Assembly (NCBI RefSeq): GCF_000367345.1
Contig: NZ_BARE01000033.1
Span: forward strand, 1 to 63,719
DNA from: Sphingobium xenophagum NBRC 107872
GTDB lineage: Bacteria > Pseudomonadota > Alphaproteobacteria > Sphingomonadales > Sphingomonadaceae
Reading direction: 5' to 3'
Length of the DNA stretch: 63,719 bases
This document shows, piece by piece, positions 37,097 to 48,551 of this stretch. Each line of letters starts with the position of its first letter. Position 1 is the first letter of the stretch. Under the pieces are notes generated by a model. The model saw only the letters and a program-made list of their open reading frames with translations, ran no database searches and was not told where the DNA came from. Made by a program: the position numbers and the translations under genes.

Positions 37097-39189
37097 TATC
37101 GTGTCATCGCCCAAGTTGCGGCAGCGGCGAGGCCAATCAGCATCACCAGCGCGTAGGTGTAGAGGTAGCCGGACTGGAGCCGACGGGTCACTTTATTGCC
37201 CTGCACGACCAGGGCGGCCAGGCCATTGGGTCCGAACCGGTCGATAAAACCGATGTCCCCGAACTTCCAGAAGAAGCGGCCGATGGCGAAGGCAGGCTTG
37301 ACGAACAGGAAGGTATACAGCTCGTCAAAATACCATTTGTTGAGCAGGAAGGTGTAGAGTCCACCAAAGGTCGCGACGAAGCGCTGCGGCCAGTCGGTGT
37401 TCCTGATATAGCTGAGATAGGCAATCAGCAACCCGGTCAGCATCACCGTGAACGGCGAGAATTTGACCCATGTGGGCACTTCATGCGCCGCGTGCATCAG
37501 ATGACTGTCGAACGACAATGCGCCCTTCCAGAATTCGATGCCGCCCTCTGCCCCGATAAACTGATCGTGGAACAGGAAGCCCGCAAACACTGCGCCAAGG
37601 CTGAGCATGATCAGCGGGATCAGCATTACCAGCGGGCTTTCATGCGGATGATAGCCGCCCGTGCCGGCGGGAAGTTCATGTGCGCCTGCCTCAGCCGCAT
37701 GCGGATCATGGCCAGCATCTTCCTGGGCCGGTGCGTTGTCATGCGCCGATCCATGGCCGTGGGTTGCATGATCGTCATGGCCATGCGCGTCATGCAGCGC
37801 ATGCTGGATATGCTCGGACTGGTTCCAGCGCGGCTTGCCGAAGAAGGTCAGGAACACCAGACGCCAGCTATAGAAGCTGGTCAGCAGCGCGGCCAATACG
37901 CCGACGATGAACGCGCCGGTGCCAGCTCCGCCCGCAGCATAGGCCGCCTCCAGAATGCCGTCCTTGGAATAGAAACCGGCAAAGCCAACGCCGACGAGTG
38001 GCAGGCCAACGCCCGTGATGGCCAGCGTACCGAGCGTCATCGTCCAGAAGGTGATGGGAATGCTTTTCCGCAGGCCGCCATAATAACGCATGTCCTGTTC
38101 ATGATGCATCGCATGGATGACCGAACCGGCCCCCAGGAACAGCAGCGCCTTGAAGAAGGCATGGGTGAACAGGTGGAACATCGCCGCACCATAGGCGCCA
38201 ACGCCCGCTGCAAAGAACATATAGCCCAGCTGCGAACAGGTCGAATAGGCGATGACGCGCTTGATGTCGGTCTGCACCGTGCCCACGGTCGCCGCGAACA
38301 GGCAGGTCGCTGCGCCGACATAGGTTACCACGGTTAGCGCCGTCGCTGACGTCTCGAACATCGGCGACAGGCGGCACACCATGAACACGCCCGCCGTCAC
38401 CATGGTCGCGGCGTGGATCAGCGCCGACACGGGGGTCGGGCCTTCCATCGCGTCCGGCAGCCAGGTGTGAAGGCCTAGCTGCGCCGACTTGCCCATGGCG
38501 CCGACGAACAGCAGCAGGCACAGCACCGTCATCGTGTCGAAACGATGGCCCAGGAAGCCGATGGTCGATCCCGCCATCGACGGGGCCATTTCCAGAATTT
38601 CGGGGATCGATATGGTGTTGAACACCAGATAAGTCCCGAAAATCCCCATCATGAAGCCAAGATCGCCTACGCGGTTGACCACGAACGCCTTGATCGCGGC
38701 GGCATTGGCCGACGGCTTGCGGAACCAGAAACCGATGAGCAGGTAGGAAGCGAGGCCCACCCCTTCCCAGCCGAAGAACATCTGGAGCAGGTTGTTGGCC
38801 GTCACCAGCATCAGCATCGCGAAGGTGAAGAGCGAGAGATAGGCGAAGAAGCGCGGCTGATCCGGCTCCTCTTCCATATAGCCCCAGCTGTAGAGGTGGA
38901 CGAGGCTGGACACGCTGGTGATCACCACCAGCATCACCGCCGTCATCGCATCGACCCGCAAGGCCCATTGCGCGTCAAAGCTGCCCGACTGGATCCAGGT
39001 GAACAGCGGCGTCACATGCGCTTCGGCACTGCCGGTCAGGAAGCTGATGAAGATCGGCCAGGACATGGCGCAGCTGGCGAACAGCGCGCCCGTGGTGACG
39101 ATCTTGGCGGGCAGCTTGCCCAGCGCCTTGTTGCCAAGGCCCGCAATGGCAGCGGCCAGCAGCGGAAGAAGAACGATAAGCTGGATCAT
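37096..39189 (-). CDS. nuoL: NADH:quinone oxidoreductase subunit L
   Basis: Largest antiporter-like subunit of complex I, with the long lateral helix at its C-terminus. The 697-residue protein has [61 protein letters not shown] and [19 protein letters not shown] soluble loop of about 60 residues (37640-37825) between late helices is extremely His-rich ([18 protein letters not shown]), which is outside the minimal family architecture and could bind metal. Confidence 0.96.
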   Translation of the reverse strand: MIQLIVLLPLLAAAIAGLGNKALGKLPAKIVTTGALFASCAMSWPIFISFLTGSAEAHVTPLFTWIQSGSFDAQWALRVDAMTAVMLVVITSVSSLVHLYSWGYMEEEPDQPRFFAYLSLFTFAMLMLVTANNLLQMFFGWEGVGLASYLLIGFWFRKPSANAAAIKAFVVNRVGDLGFMMGIFGTYLVFNTISIPEILEMAPSMAGSTIGFLGHRFDTMTVLCLLLFVGAMGKSAQLGLHTWLPDAMEGPTPVSALIHAATMVTAGVFMVCRLSPMFETSATALTVVTYVGAATCLFAATVGTVQTDIKRVIAYSTCSQLGYMFFAAGVGAYGAAMFHLFTHAFFKALLFLGAGSVIHAMHHEQDMRYYGGLRKSIPITFWTMTLGTLAITGVGLPLVGVGFAGFYSKDGILEAAYAAGGAGTGAFIVGVLAALLTSFYSWRLVFLTFFGKPRWNQSEHIQHALHDAHGHDDHATHGHGSAHDNAPAQEDAGHDPHAAEAGAHELPAGTGGYHPHESPLVMLIPLIMLSLGAVFAGFLFHDQFIGAEGGIEFWKGALSFDSHLMHAAHEVPTWVKFSPFTVMLTGLLIAYLSYIRNTDWPQRFVATFGGLYTFLLNKWYFDELYTFLFVKPAFAIGRFFWKFGDIGFIDRFGPNGLAALVVQGNKVTRRLQSGYLYTYALVMLIGLAAAATWAMTR

Positions 39190-39199
39190 GAGTTCAGGC

Positions 39200-39505
39200 T
39201 CAGCCCTTCATCCGGTTGACATCGTCGACGGCGATGGTGCCGCGACCACGGAAGTAAATGACGAGGATGGCAAGGCCGATGGCCGCCTCACCCGCCGCGA
39301 CGGTCAGCACGAACATGCTGAACACCTGCCCGACCAGATCGCCCAGAAAGGCGCTGAAAGCGACAAGGTTGATGTTCACGCTCAAAAGGATCAGCTCGAT
39401 CGCCATCAGGATGATGATGACATTCTTGCGATTGATGAAGATGCCCAGCACCCCCATCACGAACAGGATGGCGCTGACCACCATATAATGTTGAAGGCCG
39501 ATCAC
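39200..39505 (-). CDS. nuoK: NADH:quinone oxidoreductase subunit K
   Basis: Small membrane subunit of complex I with three helices; 101 residues is the usual length. It has [20 protein letters not shown], the conserved Glu in [20 protein letters not shown] (TM2) and [20 protein letters not shown] (TM3 Glu). It starts at GTG, overlapping the nuoJ stop as GTGA. Confidence 0.96.
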   Translation of the reverse strand: MIGLQHYMVVSAILFVMGVLGIFINRKNVIIILMAIELILLSVNINLVAFSAFLGDLVGQVFSMFVLTVAAGEAAIGLAILVIYFRGRGTIAVDDVNRMKG

Positions 39506-40113
39506 AGCTCCACCCCCTGCCCTGCGGGCTGATTGATATTGCGGACCGCATCCTGCGGACGGCGACGATTCTGCCTGGCGATATTCTGGCCCTTCACCCC
39601 GCCGCGTGCCCGATGGGTCAGGACGATCGCACCGATCATCGCAACCAGCAGGACGATGCCTGCCGCTTCGAACAGGAAGATATAGCGGGTGTAAAGCAGC
39701 GCACCGATCGCCTTGATGTTCGATTCGTCCGGCGTGGCCGGCGCCGCGCGCTGCGCCAGTTCAATCGGACCGGCGCTCCACAGGCCAATGCCCAGCACGA
39801 TTTCCGCCAGCAGCACCAGCGCGATCAGCAGGCCGAACGGCAGATAGCTCACAAAACCGGCGCGCAGTTCGGCAAAGTCGATGTCCAGCATCATGACGAC
39901 GAACAGGAACAGGACCGCGACCGCGCCGACATAGACGATGACCAGCAGCATCGCGATGAATTCTGCACCCAGCAGGATCATCAGACCCGCCGCGTTGAAG
40001 AAGGCCAGGATCAGCCAAAGCACCGAATGGACCGGGTTGCGCGACAATATGGTCAGCGCACCGCTGGACACCACCAGGATCGCGAACAGGTAAAAGGCTA
40101 AGACGTGGATCAC
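39502..40113 (-). CDS. nuoJ: NADH:quinone oxidoreductase subunit J
   Basis: Membrane subunit of complex I next to the quinone cavity. The 203-residue protein has the TM3 signature [19 protein letters not shown] with the conserved Tyr/Gly, and five hydrophobic segments. A short basic tail ([20 protein letters not shown]) is at the C-terminus. The start codon is GTG; a repeat element lies directly upstream, between nuoI and nuoJ. Confidence 0.95.
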   Translation of the reverse strand: MIHVLAFYLFAILVVSSGALTILSRNPVHSVLWLILAFFNAAGLMILLGAEFIAMLLVIVYVGAVAVLFLFVVMMLDIDFAELRAGFVSYLPFGLLIALVLLAEIVLGIGLWSAGPIELAQRAAPATPDESNIKAIGALLYTRYIFLFEAAGIVLLVAMIGAIVLTHRARGGVKGQNIARQNRRRPQDAVRNINQPAGQGVEL

Positions 40114-40130
40114 AGGATGGCCCCCGGAAA

Positions 40131-40227
40131 CCGTTCGGGCCGAGCGAAGTCGAAGCCTTCCACTGAACGAAGTGAAGTGACTTCGCGGCGCTCAGTCGAG
40201 CCCTTCGACAAGCTCAAGGCGAACGGG
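40131..40227. repeat. REP-like repeat between nuoI and nuoJ
   Basis: About 97 bases built from CCGTTCGGGC, GAGCGAAGTCGAAGCC, CTGAACGAAGTGAAGTG, CCCTTCGACAAGCTCA and AGGCGAACGG, able to fold into nested hairpins. The same building blocks recur at 47082-47178. Confidence 0.85.
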
Positions 40228-40249
40228 TTTGAGTTAGACACGGCGCGCA

Positions 40250-40735
40250 TTACCGATAAGGCGCATCGGCGGCAAGGTTCGCGGCGATCGCGCGTTCCCA
40301 CTTGTCACCATTTTCAAGAAGCTTGGCCTTGTCGTAGATCAGCTCCTCGCGCGTTTCGGTCGCGAATTCGAAGTTCGGCCCTTCCACGACCGCATCCACC
40401 GGGCAGGCTTCCTGGCAGAAACCGCAATAGATGCATTTGGTCATGTCGATGTCGTAGCGCGTCGTGCGGCGGCTGCCATCCTCGCGCGGCTGCGCCTCGA
40501 TGGTGATCGCCTGCGCCGGACACACCGCCTCGCACAGCTTGCACGCGATGCAACGCTCTTCCCCGTTGGGGTAGCGACGCAGCGCATGTTCACCCCGGAA
40601 CCGCGGCGAAATCGGGTTCTTCTCATAGGGATAGTTGATCGTCGCCTTGGGCTTGAAAAAATATTTCAAGGTCAGCCAGTGCGCCTTCACAAACTCCCAG
40701 AGGGTGAAAGACTTGACGTAATATCCGAGGCTCAT
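40250..40735 (-). CDS. nuoI: NADH:quinone oxidoreductase subunit I
   Basis: Ferredoxin-like peripheral-arm subunit carrying iron-sulfur clusters N6a and N6b. The 161-residue protein has the two 4Fe-4S motifs [16 protein letters not shown] and [16 protein letters not shown], complete in all eight cysteines, and the start [20 protein letters not shown]. Its ATG overlaps the nuoH stop. Confidence 0.97.
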   Translation of the reverse strand: MSLGYYVKSFTLWEFVKAHWLTLKYFFKPKATINYPYEKNPISPRFRGEHALRRYPNGEERCIACKLCEAVCPAQAITIEAQPREDGSRRTTRYDIDMTKCIYCGFCQEACPVDAVVEGPNFEFATETREELIYDKAKLLENGDKWERAIAANLAADAPYR

Positions 40736-41781
40736 TGTGCGCCTCCATAGCGCGTCAGCATGAGGAAGCCCGACACCAGAAAGACGAAGAAGAGCGAGGT
40801 TGGCAGGAAGATTTTCCAGCCCAGCCGCATCAACTGGTCATAACGGTAGCGGGGCACCGTCGCCTTTACCCAGGAAAAGACGAAGAAGAAGAAGAGGATC
40901 TTGGCGAACAGCCAGATGATCCCCGGCACCATGTAGAGCGGCGCCCAGTCGAGCGGCGGCAGATAGCCACCCCAGAACAGGATCGCGTTCAGCGCGCACA
41001 TCAGGATGACGTTGGCATATTCGCCGAGCCAGTAGAGCGCGAAGGCCATCGACGAATATTCGGTCTGATAGCCCGCGACCAGCTCGCTTTCCGCTTCGGT
41101 CAGATCGAACGGCGCGCGCGCCGTTTCCGCCATGGCGGAAATCAGGAACATGATCGCCATGGGGAAGAGCAGCGGGTTGAAGCCGTTGCCGTTGAGGAAG
41201 CCGTAATAGCCCTTCTGGCTCTCCACGATCGCGGTCAGGTTGAAACTGCCGGCCCACAGCACAACGCTGATCAGGATGAAGCCGATCGAGACTTCATAGC
41301 TGATCATCTGCGCGCTGGCGCGGATCGCGGAATAGAAGGGATATTTGGAGTTGGACGCCCAGCCCGCCAGCACGATGCCATAGACGCCAAGCGACGAAAT
41401 CGCGAGAATGTAGAGCAGGCCGACATTGATGTCCGCCAACACGACGCCAACATCAAACGGCACCACTGCCCAGGCAAGCAACGCGACCGTGAAGGTGATG
41501 ATCGGCGCAATGATGAACAGCGCCTTGTTCGCCGCCGACGGGATGATCGTTTCCTGCAGGAACACCTTGGCCCCGTCCGCAAAGGACTGAAGCAGGCCGA
41601 AGGGGCCAACCACGTTCGGCCCGCGCCGCAGCGCCATCGCCGCCCAGATCTTGCGATCGGCATAGATGATCATCGCCACCGCCAGCATCAGCGGCAGGGC
41701 AATGACGAGGATGCCGATAATGGTCGACAGGAACCAGGCGCCTTCAAACGGCAGGCCCAGATTTTGGAAGAAAGCGGTCAC
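40732..41781 (-). CDS. nuoH: NADH:quinone oxidoreductase subunit H
   Basis: Membrane subunit forming the quinone entry site. The 349-residue protein has [20 protein letters not shown], the loop [36 protein letters not shown] and [20 protein letters not shown], all expected. It starts at GTG ([11 protein letters not shown]). Confidence 0.97.
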   Translation of the reverse strand: MTAFFQNLGLPFEGAWFLSTIIGILVIALPLMLAVAMIIYADRKIWAAMALRRGPNVVGPFGLLQSFADGAKVFLQETIIPSAANKALFIIAPIITFTVALLAWAVVPFDVGVVLADINVGLLYILAISSLGVYGIVLAGWASNSKYPFYSAIRASAQMISYEVSIGFILISVVLWAGSFNLTAIVESQKGYYGFLNGNGFNPLLFPMAIMFLISAMAETARAPFDLTEAESELVAGYQTEYSSMAFALYWLGEYANVILMCALNAILFWGGYLPPLDWAPLYMVPGIIWLFAKILFFFFVFSWVKATVPRYRYDQLMRLGWKIFLPTSLFFVFLVSGFLMLTRYGGAQ

Positions 41782-41824
41782 TTCGCGCCCCCGGCGTTAA
41801 CAGAGCGAACACGGATGAGGTGCA

Positions 41825-43831
41825 TCATTCCGCCGCCTCCGCAAATTCAACGCCATGGACCAGTTCGGCCGAGCATTGCTGCATCGTCGGGCTGGCGCGG
41901 CAGATGGCGTTGGTCAGGTAGAAATCCTTGATCGGCGAAGCCAGTTCGCCGGTCGCGCCGGTCGGCAGCTTGGGGATCGACCAGCCATAATCGGCCAGTC
42001 CCTCGATACCCAGAGCAGGCACGGCCTTGACCATCTCGGCGCGCAACTGTTCGAAGCTGTCGAACGGCAGCGTTGCACCCATGACGTCCGACAGGGCGCG
42101 CAGGATCGACCAGTCCTCACGGGCGTCACCCGGTGCGAACACAGCCTTTTCGCCCCGCTGCACCCGGCCTTCCAGATTGACATAGGTGCCCGCCTTTTCG
42201 GCATAGCTTGCGCCCGGCAGGATCACGTCCGCCGCATGCGCGCCCTTGTCGCCATGGTGGCCGACATAGACTTTGAAGCTGCCCTCGAAGGCGGCATAAT
42301 CCACCTCGTCCGCGCCCAGCGAGAAAAGCAGCTTGGGCTTGGCAGCCGCCACTGCCTTGATCCCGCCAGCCGTCGCATAGCCGAGCATCAGCCCGCCCAT
42401 CCGCGCCGCCGCGAAATGCAGGACGTTATAGCCGTTCCAGCCGTCTTTGATCAGACCCAGCGTCTCGACCAGCGCCAGCGTGTCACCATGTGCGCCATCC
42501 TTGGCCAGCACGCCGCCGCCCACGATCACCGCGGGCCGCGCTGCCTTGCCGAATGCCTCGACCACCGCTTCCGGCAGCTTGGCGAGCAGCGACGCATCAT
42601 TGCCCAGCCACTCGACCTTGTAGGTCAGGTCGAACTCAGGCCCGATGCCGAAAACCTTGGCGCCCTTCTTGATCGCCTTGCGCAGCCGCGTGTTCACCAG
42701 CGGCGCTTCCCAGCGCAGATTGGTGCCGACCAGCAGGATAACGTCCGCCGTTTCCAGATCCGCCAGCGGCGTGTTGAACACGACCGACGACAGGCTCGAC
42801 ACGTCATAGGCGAGGCCGGTCTGACGCCCTTCGAGCATCGTCCCACCCAGCTTCTCGACCAGCGCCTTGCCCGCGAACATCGTCTCGCAGTCAAGCAGGT
42901 CGCCCGCGACCGCCGCGACGCTGCCACCATGCTGGACCGCCGCGATCGCCGCAAAAGCCTCCGCCCAGGTCGCCGGGACCAGCTTGCCGTCCTTGCGGAC
43001 ATAAGGCTTGTCGAGCCGCTTGCGCACCAGACCATCGACATTGTGCCGCGTCTTGTCGCTGGCCCATTCCTCATTCACATCGTCATTGATGCGCGGCACG
43101 GCGCGCAGCACCTGACGGCCCCGGCTGTCGAGACGGATGTTGGTGCCAACGGCATCCATCACGTCGATCGCATGGGTCTTTTTCAGCTCCCATGGCCGCG
43201 CTTCGAATGCATAGGGCTTGGCGGTCAGCGCACCGACCGGGCACAGGTCCACCACATTGCCGGACAGCTCGCTCTTGGCGGCATGTTCCAGATAGGTGGT
43301 GATCTGCATATTTTCGCCGCGATAGATGGCGCCGATTTCCGGCACGCCCGCGACTTCCTCGGCAAAGCGCACGCAACGGGTGCACTGGATGCAGCGGGTC
43401 ATGACCGTCTTGACGATCGGACCCATATATTTCTCGGTCACCGCGCGCTTGTTTTCGTCATAGCGCGACGCACCGCGGCCATAGGCGACCGACTGGTCCT
43501 GCAAATCGCATTCGCCGCCCTGGTCGCAAATCGGGCAGTCGAGCGGATGGTTGATGAGCAGGAACTCCATCACCCCTTCACGCGCCTTCTTGACCATTTC
43601 GCTGTCGGTGCGGATCTCCTGACCCTCGGCAGCGGGCAGCGCGCAGGATGCCTGCGGCTTGGGCGGTCCGGGCTTCACCTCGACCAGGCACATGCGGCAA
43701 TTGCCCGCAATGGACAGCCGCTCATGATAGCAGAAGCGCGGAATTTCCTTCCCCGCCAACTCGCACGCCTGCAAGACAGTCGCGCCTGCCGGGACGTCCA
43801 ATTCTACGCCGTCAACTTTGACCTTAGGCAT
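41825..43831 (-). CDS. nuoG: NADH:quinone oxidoreductase subunit G
   Basis: Large iron-sulfur subunit of the peripheral arm. The 668-residue protein has the N-terminal 2Fe-2S ligands (CYHERLSIAGNCRMCLVEV), the His-coordinated 4Fe-4S motif HPLDCPICDQGGECDLQDQS, the third cluster CIQCTRCVRFAEEVAG with a late Cys in VVDLCPVGALTAKPYAFEA, and a molybdopterin-oxidoreductase-like C-terminal domain without cofactor. It is slightly shorter than many homologues but complete. Confidence 0.97.
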   Translation of the reverse strand: MPKVKVDGVELDVPAGATVLQACELAGKEIPRFCYHERLSIAGNCRMCLVEVKPGPPKPQASCALPAAEGQEIRTDSEMVKKAREGVMEFLLINHPLDCPICDQGGECDLQDQSVAYGRGASRYDENKRAVTEKYMGPIVKTVMTRCIQCTRCVRFAEEVAGVPEIGAIYRGENMQITTYLEHAAKSELSGNVVDLCPVGALTAKPYAFEARPWELKKTHAIDVMDAVGTNIRLDSRGRQVLRAVPRINDDVNEEWASDKTRHNVDGLVRKRLDKPYVRKDGKLVPATWAEAFAAIAAVQHGGSVAAVAGDLLDCETMFAGKALVEKLGGTMLEGRQTGLAYDVSSLSSVVFNTPLADLETADVILLVGTNLRWEAPLVNTRLRKAIKKGAKVFGIGPEFDLTYKVEWLGNDASLLAKLPEAVVEAFGKAARPAVIVGGGVLAKDGAHGDTLALVETLGLIKDGWNGYNVLHFAAARMGGLMLGYATAGGIKAVAAAKPKLLFSLGADEVDYAAFEGSFKVYVGHHGDKGAHAADVILPGASYAEKAGTYVNLEGRVQRGEKAVFAPGDAREDWSILRALSDVMGATLPFDSFEQLRAEMVKAVPALGIEGLADYGWSIPKLPTGATGELASPIKDFYLTNAICRASPTMQQCSAELVHGVEFAEAAE

Positions 43832-43833
43832 GA

Positions 43834-45165
43834 TTACTCCGCTGCCTCCATCACAGGCGCGCCACGCTCGTTGATGCGGCGTTCGATTTCGGGCCGGAAA
43901 TGCCGGATCAGCCCCTGGATCGGCCAGGCCGCCGCGTCACCGAGCGCGCAGATGGTGTGGCCTTCGACCTGCTTGGTCACCTGATGCAGCATATCGATTT
44001 CGGACAGGTCGGCGTCGCCGGTGCGCAGCCGTTCCATCACGCGCCACATCCAGCCCGTGCCTTCGCGGCATGGCGTGCACTGGCCGCAGCTTTCATGCTT
44101 GTAGAAATAGCTGAGGCGGCTGATGGCCCGCACGATGTCGGTGGACTTGTCCATGACGATGACGGCGGCGGTGCCAAGACCGGAGCCGAGCGCCTTCAGC
44201 CCGTCAAAATCCATCGGTGCGTCCATGATCTCCTTCGCAGGGACCAGCGGGACCGACGAACCGCCCGGAATGACCGCCAACAGATTGTCCCAGCCGCCCC
44301 GGATGCCACCGCAATGTCGATCGATCAGTTCACGGAACGGGATCGACATCGATTCCTCGACGACGCAGGGCTTGTTCACATGGCCGCTGATCTGGAACAG
44401 CTTGGTGCCGCGATTGCCTTCGCGACCGAAGCGATTGAACCAGGACGCACCACGCCGCAGGATCGTCGGGCTGACCGCGATGCTCTCGACATTGTTGACC
44501 GTGGTCGGACAACCATAGAGGCCAGCGCCCGCCGGGAAAGGCGGTTTCAGGCGTGGCTGGCCCTTTTTCCCCTCAAGGCTTTCGATCTGTGCGGTTTCCT
44601 CGCCGCAGATATAGGCGCCCGCGCCGCGATGGACGAACACGTCGAAATCATAGCCGGAACCGCAGGCGTTCTTGCCCAGGAAACCCTTGGCATAAGCCTG
44701 CTCCACGGCGGCGAACAGCACCTTTGCCTCGTAAATGAACTCGCCGCGAATGTAGATATAGGCGGCGCGGGCGCGCATCGCGAACCCGGCGACGAGCGCA
44801 CCCTCGATCAGCTTGTGCGGATCGTGGCGGATGATCTCGCGGTCCTTGCAGGAACCCGGCTCGGATTCATCCGCGTTGATGACGAGGAAGCTCGGACGGC
44901 CATCCTTGCTTTCCTTGGGCATGAAGCTCCACTTCATGCCGGTCGGGAAGCCCGCGCCGCCACGGCCACGCAGGTTCGACGCCTTGATGATGTCGATGAT
45001 CGCGTCCTGGCCCAGCGCCAGCAGCGCCTTGGTATTGTCCCAATCGCCACGCTTCATCGCGGCGTCGATACCCCAGTCCTGAAAACCATGGACGTTGGTG
45101 AAAATGCGATCGCTGTCGGCAAGCGGGCCGACAAACGGGGCCGGTGCGGCAGGTGCGTCGGTCAT
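43834..45165 (-). CDS. nuoF: NADH:quinone oxidoreductase subunit F
   Basis: NADH-binding flavoprotein subunit with FMN and cluster N3. The 443-residue protein has the NADH/FMN motif [48 protein letters not shown] and the 4Fe-4S ligands [16 protein letters not shown] with the distal Cys in [15 protein letters not shown] 45165 overlaps the nuoE stop (ATGA) and has GGGGGAT upstream, so it was preferred to the TTG 6 bases earlier. Confidence 0.97.
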   Translation of the reverse strand: MTDAPAAPAPFVGPLADSDRIFTNVHGFQDWGIDAAMKRGDWDNTKALLALGQDAIIDIIKASNLRGRGGAGFPTGMKWSFMPKESKDGRPSFLVINADESEPGSCKDREIIRHDPHKLIEGALVAGFAMRARAAYIYIRGEFIYEAKVLFAAVEQAYAKGFLGKNACGSGYDFDVFVHRGAGAYICGEETAQIESLEGKKGQPRLKPPFPAGAGLYGCPTTVNNVESIAVSPTILRRGASWFNRFGREGNRGTKLFQISGHVNKPCVVEESMSIPFRELIDRHCGGIRGGWDNLLAVIPGGSSVPLVPAKEIMDAPMDFDGLKALGSGLGTAAVIVMDKSTDIVRAISRLSYFYKHESCGQCTPCREGTGWMWRVMERLRTGDADLSEIDMLHQVTKQVEGHTICALGDAAAWPIQGLIRHFRPEIERRINERGAPVMEAAE

Positions 45166-45830
45166 GCCCAATCCCCCCGATAATCGTGATTTTCGGACAC
45201 CATCTCCTTGAGCGTGGTCGGGCCACCCTCCGGCGCGCTGGTCTGGCGATCAATCTGCGGCCCGATCTTGGGTTGGCCGCCCGCGCTAAGCGTCTCCAGC
45301 ACGGCGCTCATGCTGTCATAGGTCAGGTCTTCGTAATTATCGTCGTTGATCTGCACCATCGGCGCATTGGCGCACGCGCCAAGGCACTCGACTTCGGTCA
45401 GCGTGAACAGGCCGTCGGGCGTCGTCGCGCCCTTGACCAGACCCTTGTTCTTGCAGGCCGCGAACACATCGTCGGAGCCGCGCAGCATGCAGGGCGTCGT
45501 GCCGCACACCTGCACATGATAACGGCCAACCGGCGCCAGATTGTACATGGTGTAGAAGGTCGCGACCTCATAGACCCGCATATAGGGCATATCGAGCTGA
45601 CGCCCGATATATTCCATCACCGGCACGGGCAGCCAGCCCTGGGTCTGCGTTTCCGCCCCCACCTGCCGCTGCGCCAGATCGAGCAGCGGCATGACAGCGG
45701 ATTGCTGCCGACCGGCCGGATAGCGGGCGATGATCTTCTCCGCCTGCGCGGCATTCTCCGCCGTCCACGCAAAAGCGCCCCAGCGCGCGCGGGTTTCAGC
45801 TTCATCGGGGATATGAGGTGCGTCAGCCAT
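45162..45830 (-). CDS. nuoE: NADH:quinone oxidoreductase subunit E
   Basis: Thioredoxin-fold subunit with the 2Fe-2S cluster N1a. The 222-residue protein has [20 protein letters not shown], the ligands [13 protein letters not shown] and [17 protein letters not shown], and a C-terminal extension (about 60 residues) as in alphaproteobacteria. The start overlaps the nuoD stop by one base (TAATG). Confidence 0.96.
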   Translation of the reverse strand: MADAPHIPDEAETRARWGAFAWTAENAAQAEKIIARYPAGRQQSAVMPLLDLAQRQVGAETQTQGWLPVPVMEYIGRQLDMPYMRVYEVATFYTMYNLAPVGRYHVQVCGTTPCMLRGSDDVFAACKNKGLVKGATTPDGLFTLTEVECLGACANAPMVQINDDNYEDLTYDSMSAVLETLSAGGQPKIGPQIDRQTSAPEGGPTTLKEMVSENHDYRGDWA

Positions 45831-47065
45831 TATCGGTCACATTCTCCGAACACGATGTCCATCGCACCCAGCACAGCGGTTGTGTCGGCCAGCATGTGGC
45901 CTTTCATCATGAAGTCCATCGCCTGCAAATGCGAGAAGGCGGTTGGGCGGATCTTGCAGCGATAGGGCTTGTTAGTGCCGTCCGCGACCAGATAGACGCC
46001 GAATTCGCCCTTGGGGCTTTCGGTCGCCACATAGACTTCACCGGCGGGCACATGGAAGCCTTCGGTATAAAGTTTGAAGTGGTGGATCAACGCTTCCATC
46101 GACCGCTTCATCTCGCCGCGCTTGGGCGGCACGACCTTGCGGTCGAAGCTGGCGATCGGCCCTTCGGGCATCTCATTGAGGCACTGCTTCATGATCCGCG
46201 CCGACTGGCGGACTTCCTCGACACGCACCATGAACCGATCATAGCAGTCATAATTGGTGCCGACCGGCACGTCGAAGTCCATGCGGTCATAGACGTCATA
46301 GGGCTGCGACTTGCGGATGTCCCAGGGAATGCCGGAGCCACGGATCATGGGACCGGAGAAGCCCCATTTCAGCGCGTCTTCCTTGCTGACCACGGCGATG
46401 TCGACATTGCGCTGCTTGAAGATGCGGTTGTCCGCGACAAGGCTGATCGCATCCTCGAACAGACGCGGCAGGCGCGTGTCGAGCCAGTCGGCAATATCGG
46501 TCAAAAGCTTCAGTGGCACATCCTGATGCACGCCGCCCGGACGGAAGTATGCGCTGTGCATGCGCGCGCCCGACGCCCGCTCGAAAAAGTTGAGGCAATC
46601 CTCGCGAATTTCGAACAGCCACAGGTTGGGCGTCATCGCGCCCACGTCCATGACGTGCGAACCCAGGTTGAGCATATGATTGCAGATGCGCGTCAGTTCC
46701 GCGAAGAACACGCGCAGATATTGCGCGCGCAGCGGCACTTCCAGGTTCAGCAGCTTCTCGACCGCCAGGACATAGCTATGCTCCATGCCCAGCGGCGAAC
46801 AATAATCGAGCCGGTCGAAATAGGGCAAAGCCTGCAAATAGGTCTTATATTCGATCAGCTTTTCCGTGCCGCGATGCAGCAGGCCGACATGGGGATCGCA
46901 GCGTTCGACGATCTCGCCTTCCAGTTCCATGACGAGGCGGAGAACGCCGTGCGCCGCGGGATGCTGGGGACCGAAATTGATCGTGTAATTCTGGATTTCC
47001 GTGTCGCCATAGGCCGGATCGGCGGCGTCGGTATGGTGGTCCAGCTTTTCGAGATAATCAGCCAT
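45830..47065 (-). CDS. nuoD: NADH:quinone oxidoreductase subunit D
   Basis: 49-kDa-type subunit lining the quinone site. The 411-residue protein has the family run [40 protein letters not shown], and the C-terminus [35 protein letters not shown] chose ATG 47065 ([12 protein letters not shown]); the open frame further upstream runs into the repeat element and is not protein-like. C and D are separate genes, not fused. Confidence 0.97.
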   Translation of the reverse strand: MADYLEKLDHHTDAADPAYGDTEIQNYTINFGPQHPAAHGVLRLVMELEGEIVERCDPHVGLLHRGTEKLIEYKTYLQALPYFDRLDYCSPLGMEHSYVLAVEKLLNLEVPLRAQYLRVFFAELTRICNHMLNLGSHVMDVGAMTPNLWLFEIREDCLNFFERASGARMHSAYFRPGGVHQDVPLKLLTDIADWLDTRLPRLFEDAISLVADNRIFKQRNVDIAVVSKEDALKWGFSGPMIRGSGIPWDIRKSQPYDVYDRMDFDVPVGTNYDCYDRFMVRVEEVRQSARIMKQCLNEMPEGPIASFDRKVVPPKRGEMKRSMEALIHHFKLYTEGFHVPAGEVYVATESPKGEFGVYLVADGTNKPYRCKIRPTAFSHLQAMDFMMKGHMLADTTAVLGAMDIVFGECDR

Positions 47066-47081
47066 GATCCGCCTCCATAAT

Positions 47082-47178
47082 CCGTTCGGGCTGAGCGAAG
47101 TCGAAGCCCTCGCCTGAACGAAGTGAAGGGGCTTCGACAAGCTCAGCCGACCCCTTCGACAAGCTCAGGGCGAACGGA
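47082..47178. repeat. REP-like repeat between nuoC and nuoD
   Basis: About 97 bases with CCGTTCGGGCTGAGCG, AAGTCGAAGCC, CTGAACGAAGTGAAGGGG and two copies of CTTCGACAAGCTCAG, closing with GGCGAACGG. It forms strong nested hairpins and belongs to the same family as 40131-40227. Confidence 0.87.
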
Positions 47179-47191
47179 GGTTGGTTGACAC

Positions 47192-47995
47192 TCATGCCTT
47201 GTCCTCCGGCTTGGCGGCGCCCTTGCCTTCATCGGTCTGCGCGGCTGGCTTGGCCGGCGCTTCCTCCGACTTGGCCTGCGCCGCCTTGTTCGCCGCTTCG
47301 CCAGCGCCGGTATCGGCCTTCTTTTCGGTGGTCTTGGGCGTGGACGTCGGCGGAGGGGTTGGCGTCGGCGCGCCGGGCGCTTCGCCCTTCGCCTTCTCGT
47401 CGCCCGGCAGAATATATTCCGCGCCTTCCCAGGGCGACATGAAGTCGAAGCTGCGGAAGTCCTGCGCCAGCTTCACCGGCTCATAGACGACGCGCTTATC
47501 CTCTTCGGAATAGCGCAATTCGACATAGCCGGTCAGCGGGAAGTCCTTGCGTTGGGGATGCCCCTTGAAACCATAGTCCGTCAGGATGCGACGCAGGTCG
47601 GTATTGCCCTCGAACACCACGCCATACATGTCGAACACTTCGCGCTCCAGCCAGCCCGCGACCGGCCAGATATGCGTGACGGTCGGCACCGGCTTGTCCT
47701 CGTCCGTCGACACCTTCACGCGGATGCGGTGGTTCCGCGTCACGCTCAGCAGGTGATAGGCGACCTCAAACCGTTCGGGGCGATCGGGATAATCGACCCC
47801 GGCAATCTCCATCAGCTGCTGATATTGCGCACGGTCACGCAGCAACGTCATCGCCTGCGACAGCGCTTCACGCTGCACGATGAAGCCCAGTTCGTCGGCA
47901 TGGTCGACCGTCTCGATCAGCATCGAACCGAGGATCGCCTCGATTTCCTGCACGATCCCTTCGATGGTCGCGATTTTCGGTGCGGAATGACCCAT
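47192..47995 (-). CDS. nuoC: NADH:quinone oxidoreductase subunit C with long low-complexity tail
   Basis: 30-kDa-type peripheral-arm subunit. The conserved part (about residues 1-200) has [32 protein letters not shown] [40 protein letters not shown] and [20 protein letters not shown]. The last about 65 residues are an Ala/Pro/Thr/Lys/Glu-rich tail with no family equivalent that I know. ATG 47995 follows the nuoB TAA by one base; a TTG 12 bases upstream is also in frame. Confidence 0.94.
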   Translation of the reverse strand: MGHSAPKIATIEGIVQEIEAILGSMLIETVDHADELGFIVQREALSQAMTLLRDRAQYQQLMEIAGVDYPDRPERFEVAYHLLSVTRNHRIRVKVSTDEDKPVPTVTHIWPVAGWLEREVFDMYGVVFEGNTDLRRILTDYGFKGHPQRKDFPLTGYVELRYSEEDKRVVYEPVKLAQDFRSFDFMSPWEGAEYILPGDEKAKGEAPGAPTPTPPPTSTPKTTEKKADTGAGEAANKAAQAKSEEAPAKPAAQTDEGKGAAKPEDKA

Positions 47996-47996
47996 C

Positions 47997-48551
47997 TTAA
48001 CGCTCAATCGTCCCGATCCTGCGGATTTTGCGCTGCAACTGCATCACGCCATAGAGCAGCGCTTCGGCAGTCGGCGGGCAACCCGGCACATAGATGTCGA
48101 CCGGCACGATCCGGTCGCAACCACGCACTACCGAATAGCTATAATGATAATAGCCACCGCCATTGGCGCAGGAGCCCATGGAAATCACATATTTCGGTTC
48201 AGACATCTGGTCGTAAACCTTGCGCAACGCTGGAGCCATCTTGTTGCACAGCGTGCCCGCGACGATCATCACGTCGCTCTGGCGCGGGGACGCACGCGGC
48301 GCGGCCCCGAAACGCTCCATATCGTAGCGCGGCATGTTAACGTGAATCATCTCGACCGCGCAGCAGGCGAGGCCAAAGGTCATCCACCACAGCGACCCGG
48401 TGCGCGCCCAGGTGAACAGATCTTCGGTCGATGTGACCAGGAAACCCTTGTCATTCACTTCGCTGTTGAGCGAATTGAAGAAGTCCTGATCGGGCTGAGT
48501 CCCGACGGGCGGCAAGGTGCCGGGCGCCGGGCTATAGAGTTCTACTCCCAA
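47997..48551 (-). CDS. nuoB: NADH:quinone oxidoreductase subunit B
   Basis: Subunit carrying cluster N2, the last electron donor to quinone. The 184-residue protein has [24 protein letters not shown] (adjacent cysteines), [20 protein letters not shown] and [18 protein letters not shown] chose TTG 48551 ([12 protein letters not shown]...) because GGGAG lies 7 bases upstream and the family usually starts there; GTG 48572 would add 7 residues. Either way it overlaps the end of nuoA. Confidence 0.95.
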   Translation of the reverse strand: MGVELYSPAPGTLPPVGTQPDQDFFNSLNSEVNDKGFLVTSTEDLFTWARTGSLWWMTFGLACCAVEMIHVNMPRYDMERFGAAPRASPRQSDVMIVAGTLCNKMAPALRKVYDQMSEPKYVISMGSCANGGGYYHYSYSVVRGCDRIVPVDIYVPGCPPTAEALLYGVMQLQRKIRRIGTIER

